Source of the DNA: Humulus lupulus | Lineage: Eukaryota > Streptophyta > Magnoliopsida > Rosales > Cannabaceae | Length of the DNA stretch: 64,000 bases | Assembly: GCF_963169125.1 (NCBI RefSeq) | Contig: NC_084802.1 | Span: forward strand, 32,394,107-32,458,106 | Direction: 5' to 3' | Position numbers and translations under genes: made by a program | Shown here: piece after piece, positions 59,323 to 64,000 of the stretch | How positions within the stretch are numbered: the first letter of the stretch is position 1 | Layout of the letters: each line of letters begins with the position of its first letter | The notes under the pieces: generated by a model | Seen by the model: only the letters and a program-made list of their open reading frames with translations | The model's database searches: none | What the model was told of the DNA's origin: nothing

Positions 59323-59527
59323 AGAGAATTCTCCTATATATATATATATTCATATATAATTATATATATATTTATATGTCTTATGTTTATATTCTATTCT
59401 ACCTATCACATGTATACTCATATGCATAATAAATATATGTATAGATTAATCAAAATTAAGATCACAATGAATATATAGGTAGACTAGGAAGTTTTTTTTT
59501 TTTTTTTTAAACTAAAGGAAAGCTTTA

Positions 59528-62500
59528 TTAACTTAAGATGTCCTCCAACAAGAGAGACAACAAACTAGAAGGAACATCACTCCCTCTAATAATACAGTCA
59601 GCTTGAGAACAAGACGCTCGAGCAAGATAATGAGTAATCTTGTTGGCAGACCGTTTCACAAAAAATAGATCAACATCACAAAGGCTATTAAGCAAGTTTT
59701 TACAATCATTAATTATTAACCCAAAAGTTGAAACCATTTTCACAGAATTTCGAATAGCTTGGACTACATTGAAGCAATCCGTCTCCACCACCACTGACCG
59801 CCAAGAGCGTCTCTTAATCCAGCTAAGAGCTTCTTTCAGGCTAAAGCCTCGGCTTCTAAAGGCTTTACTCTACCAACCTTCAAGGACGAGAAAGCTTCAA
59901 TAAGATGCCCCTCAGAATCTCTCGCCACACAACCAACACCAAAATTTCCTTCAGGAGCAAAAATAGCTGCATCAACATTCACCTTGATAATCTCATAACG
60001 GGGTAAATTCCAGTGCTCATTTCCATCACCTTGCCGCTAGTTTGCAAAAGATGGGGCCAAATTTTTAGATTGAGCGGCTAACCATTGATCAAGTAATATA
60101 GAAGCTGATAGCACTACCTCTTCAACTGAAGATCTCTTCTGGTTCCAAACTAAATTGTTCCTAGCCTTCCACATCTCCCAACATAAAACTCTTGCTTCTG
60201 CGGTGATCTCAAAATTGCCTTTGGAGAACACCTCTTCCAACCAATCACCAAACTCAGTGAATGGACCTGCTAGGACCCCTACCTTAGCTCTAGCCCAACA
60301 GCCACGAGCAAAATTACAAGTCACCAAAGCATGTAGAATAGATTCCATCCTAGAGTTACAGACAAAACAAAGAAGCGGCACATCCACATGTCGAGAATGC
60401 AGTTGCATACTAGTTGGAAGGCACCCAACTGTCGCACGCCACAGAATATTTTTATCCTTTGGTGGAATCTTCAAATTCCATAACTTCCTCCAAAATCCTA
60501 AACTGTCAGAAACTGCCCATCTACCATTAGTCTCTTGAATCAGCTTATAAGCAGAACGGACAGAATAGCTTCCAGACGTTTCCTTTGACCATTGCCAAGC
60601 ATCCCCGTCAAAATCATCACTCAGAGGAATGCTTAAAATCAGATCAATATCCCTCCTCACGAACATGTCAGAAATGACTTCCAAATCCCATTCTTTTCTA
60701 TCAACTCTGACTAAACTGCACACTTTTTTATCAATTAATCCAGGATGATCAGGAATAACACACGGACTACTCTCGTCTGGTAGCCAAGGATCATGCAGAA
60801 TTGAAATACGTTTACTGCTTCCTATACTCCATCGAGCGCCCTTAGCCACTAAGTTCTGGGACTCCAAAATGCTCGGCCAAATGAAACTCGGATTAGACCC
60901 CAAAGAAGCACTAAGGAAGGACCCTCTAGGATAATAACGAGCCTTGAACACCTTGCCAACAAGCGAGTTGTCTCTTACTAACAATCTCCAACCTTGTTTC
61001 CCTAAAAGGGTGAGATTAAAGTCCCTTAAGTTTCAAAATCCTATCCCACCACAGTGCTTATGATAGCACATCCTTTTCCAACTCATCCAACTGATACCTC
61101 TCCACGCGGTAGATGATGAACCCCACCAAAATTTACTCATCATTCCCTCCACATCCTTACACACCTCTAAAGGGAGAAGAAATACATTCATAGCGTAATT
61201 TGGAAGAGCTTGAACAACAGTCTTCAACAAGACCTCCTTGCCTGCCCTTGATAAAAGCTTCCCATCCTAACTTTGTATTCTACTCCTGATTCTCTCCTTA
61301 AGAAAGCCCAAGAGAGCAGATTTATTTCTACCCATGGTATTTGGCAATCCCAAGTACTTACTGTATGCATCGGCCTCCTGAATCCCCATCATTAAGCAAA
61401 CTTGTTGGCGCACATCAAATCTAGTATTTGAGCTAAAGAAAACTGAAGATTTAGCTAGATTAACTTGCTGCCCTGAAACCCTTTCAAAAATCCTCAGAAG
61501 ATTCAAGACATTCCCTGCCTCACGTTCAGTAGCCTTACAATACAAGTAGCTGCCATCTGCAAAGAACATGTGGGAAACCATAGGAGCTCCTCTTGCCACC
61601 TTACACCCATGTAACCAGCCTTTAGCCTCAAACTACTTAATCAAAGCTGAAAGGCCCTCTACGCAAATAATAAATAAATAAGGGGATATAGGGTCTCCCT
61701 GTCGGATCCCTCTACCTGGAGAAATAGGTCCCACTTCTCTATTCCCACAAACCACCCTATAACGTACAGTTGATAAGCAGCAATCAATAAGATTAATCCA
61801 TTTCTCAGAGAAGCCCATCTGGGAGAGAATAAATTTCAAATAAGGCCACTCAACACGATCGTACGCCTTACTCATATCAAGCTTCAGAGCCATATACCCA
61901 TCATTGCCGCTTCGCTTCCTCTTAAGATAGTGCAAAACTTCAAACGAGACTATGATATTATCTGTTATTAGACGGCCAGGGATAAAAGCGCTCTGGGAGT
62001 CAGATATAACCTGATTCAGAACTTGTTTCAACCGATTAGCAAGAACCTTAGAAGCCACTTTATACAGGACATTGCACAGAGATATCGGTCTCAGATCACT
62101 CAACTGTTCTGGATTCTTCTTTTTTGGAATAAGAACCACATTTGTATCATTGATCCCATCAGGAAGAGTCACCATATTAAAAAAATTCCTGACAAAACTC
62201 ACCACATCACAACCCACTATTCTCCAAAATTTCTGGTAAAATGCTGAGGTCATTCCATCTGGCCCAGGTGACTTGTCAGGGTGTATCTGAAATAGAGCAG
62301 CTTTCAGTTCTTCTTCTTCCACTGGTTTCAAAAGCTCCATATTTTGTTGATCAGTGTTACTAGGCTGAATACAATTAGTAATCGCACTCCAATCCATGTG
62401 CCTGGCAGTGAACAATCCAGTGAAATAATTGCTAATAGTATCAGCTAGGCCCGAGTTCCACTCTACCCACTCACCAGAGGCATTCCTCAATCTAGAAATG

Positions 62501-63603
62501 TGATTCTTCCTATGTCTTGCACTTGCTGAAGCATGGAAAAACATGGTATTTTGATCTCCTTCTTTTAACCAAAGTTGCTTTGATCTTTGACTCCAGAAGA
62601 TCTCTTTTTGAGTAAGAGCTTCATATAATTTCTGTTGCTCCTCCTTATATCTTTGTACTGCCCCAACATCTCTTCTACCTTTTAGCCGTCTGAGATTCTT
62701 CTTACACAAATTAATTCTTTGATTAAAGTTTCCAGTAACTTCTTTCCCCCAATTTCCCAACACCTGACCACAGTAAGCCAGCTTACCTTGAATATCCCTA
62801 TTGGTACAACTATCCCAAACATCACTAACAATTTGCTGGAAAACCGGCTCTCTCAACCAAGCATTTTCAAAATGAAACTTCTTCTCTAAAGGGCTAGATT
62901 GAGTGAATCTTGGCTCCAACAACAGAGGGGAATGATCAGAAGTAGACAATTCTAGATTGAAAAGCTTTGCCATTGGGAACATGTGTAACCAACTATGAGA
63001 AGAAAGAGCTCTGTCTATACGGACCTCAACCCATCTGTTTGTACCAAAACCCATTTCCCAAGTAAATTGATAACCATTTAACTCCAAATCTATTAAACCA
63101 CACTCATTGAGAACCTATTGAAAACCTTCCAATAGCCAGTTGGGATAAGGAGCACCACCTTTTTTGTCTTCTTGACTGACCACATTGTTAAGGTCTCCAA
63201 TCAAACACCACGACAGCTCTGACTGTTCGTGAAGCCTTCGAATTAGGCTCCAGGTTCTTCTTCTAAGGGCTCTATTTGGTTATCCATACAGCCATGTAAG
63301 CCGCCACTCTCGAGCACCTTCCTCCTTCACTATCACGTCAATATGATTCTAAGAGAAGCTTAACAATTCGATTTCTTCTTTACATTTCCACAGCAGAGAA
63401 ATACCCCTACTTCTACCTTTGGCATCTATAGAGAAACTACCATCAAAACCTAGATGAGTTTTCACTCTGTCTAGTCGGTCTCCTCTGCTTAAAGTTTCAC
63501 ATAAAAAGACATATTTGGGCTTCTTTTGATATACTATATCCTTAAGGAATTGTAAAGCCTGTGGGTTCCCAAGCCCACGACAATTCCAGCTGAGGACACT
63601 CAT
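59528..63603 (-). pseudogene. LINE ORF2 (endonuclease-RT-RNase H), dead
   Basis: Starts MSVLSWNCRGLGN at 63603. Endonuclease residues are visible in 'SWNCRG', 'FLCETL' and 'STSDHSPLLL'. RT is marked by 'IPKKKNPEQLSDLRPISLCN', 'KLDMSKAYDRVEW' and 'GIRQGDPISPYLF'. The RT active-site box reads FADG instead of FADD, the second Asp codon being changed at 61552-61554. One frame is kept over 3.5 kb but carries stops at 63349, 63280, 63115, 61633, 61267, 61033 and 60037. A frameshift near 59840 precedes the end of RNase H ('VVVETDCFNVVQAI'). The zinc-binding region near 60400 has 'WRATVGCLPTSMQLHSR' and Cys/His residues. It is not functional. Confidence 0.92.
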
Positions 63604-64000
63604 TGAGATAGGCGAGCCCCAAGCCCAGGACCCGCTAGCTGCACATTTTTTGAAAGCCCATTAGATTCGTGGCCCGTAACACCCTCCATATCCTCATTCG
63701 GCCCAACAACACCTCCCTCAATCATACGACGTCGTTTAGGGTCATTAATAGTTAACTCAATATTAGGAATATTTGCCTCATCTTCTACCTGATTCAAACG
63801 GGTTCCACCTTCCCTCCTCAATCGTTGATTTTCCTCCTCCATAAATGAGTTCTGACCTCCAGCAATCCCACTATTACCGCTCCCTTCCATCCTTCCTGTT
63901 CCTCGCGAATCTAGCCTGGTCAAATCCCCACTCATAACACCACCTTCCATATTTAGATTTACTCCTCTGTTACCACCATCAGAATGACCATCGTCAATGA
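63600..64000 (-). CDS. LINE ORF1, C-terminal part (incomplete)
   Basis: An open frame enters from the right edge and ends at TGA 63602-63600. It is rich in Gly, Glu and Arg with no domain visible in this part; the RNA-binding portion would lie further right. Its stop overlaps the ORF2 start as ATGA (63603-63600). The frame is open across the visible 400 bp, unlike ORF2. Confidence 0.7.
   Translation of the reverse strand, partial: IDDGHSDGGNRGVNLNMEGGVMSGDLTRLDSRGTGRMEGSGNSGIAGGQNSFMEEENQRLRREGGTRLNQVEDEANIPNIELTINDPKRRRMIEGGVVGPNEDMEGVTGHESNGLSKNVQLAGPGLGARLSQ

Larger units (their letters stand above)
59492..64000 (-). mobile_element. LINE (L1 clade) with C-terminal RNase H, runs off the right edge
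   Basis: On the minus strand the element ends in a poly-A tail (plus-strand T run, 59492-59508). Upstream are, in order, RNase H, a zinc-binding RVT-associated region, reverse transcriptase, an AP-type endonuclease (ORF2), and the tail of ORF1 at the window edge. It is at least 4.5 kb long. No 5' end and no target duplication can be seen in the window. Confidence 0.93.

Overview
The window is nuclear DNA of a dicot plant. Evidence: a PLS-class pentatricopeptide (PPR) gene, a bHLH gene of the tapetum bHLH10/89/91 type, an NPH3-type BTB gene, a plant LYR-motif gene, a nuclear tRNA-Glu, and plant-type transposable elements (Athila-like and Copia retrotransposons, a Cassandra element with a 5S promoter, two-gene Mutator-like elements, and a LINE with a C-terminal RNase H). 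The style of the repeats suggests a rosid, perhaps Rosales, but the sequence alone does not settle the species.

Positions 1-42,468 are a deep nest of transposons. An Athila-like pol gene (1997-4173) carries a 580-bp hAT MITE and is cut at 4174 by a minus-strand Copia. The 3' LTR of that Copia is split by a 12.6-kb Mutator-like element, MULE-1 (5108-17683). MULE-1 holds two solo LTRs of a roughly 2.3-kb LTR family, and one of these holds two further LTR insertions. To the right follow the broken Copia gag-pol (to about 23,950), a truncated Cassandra element, more solo LTRs, an Athila-like 3' end, and a second Mutator-like element, MULE-2 (35401-40737), with a perfect 9-bp target duplication. 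Seven copies or fragments of the 2.3-kb LTR family occur, none with an internal domain.

Both MULEs share one plan: long terminal inverted repeats enclose a transposase gene and a small convergent GRF-zinc-finger gene. The MULE-2 companion is an intact two-exon gene for 153 residues (GRF finger, possible coiled coil, C-terminal membrane segment). The MULE-2 transposase is broken by one stop codon, between its second catalytic Asp and its Glu. This two-gene plan is the most system-like feature of the window.

Positions 42,469-45,438 are non-genic, with a cluster of GGTAAC/GTTACC inverted-repeat motifs, a long A-rich stretch and a GAGGTC microsatellite. A gene island lies at 45,439-56,999: PPR (+), bHLH (+), LYR protein (-), tRNA-Glu(CTC) (-) and NPH3-like (+). 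Beyond it are two full-length hairpin MITEs (58.4-59.3 kb) and a dead LINE on the minus strand that runs off the right edge. The host genes show no sign of acting in a common pathway.
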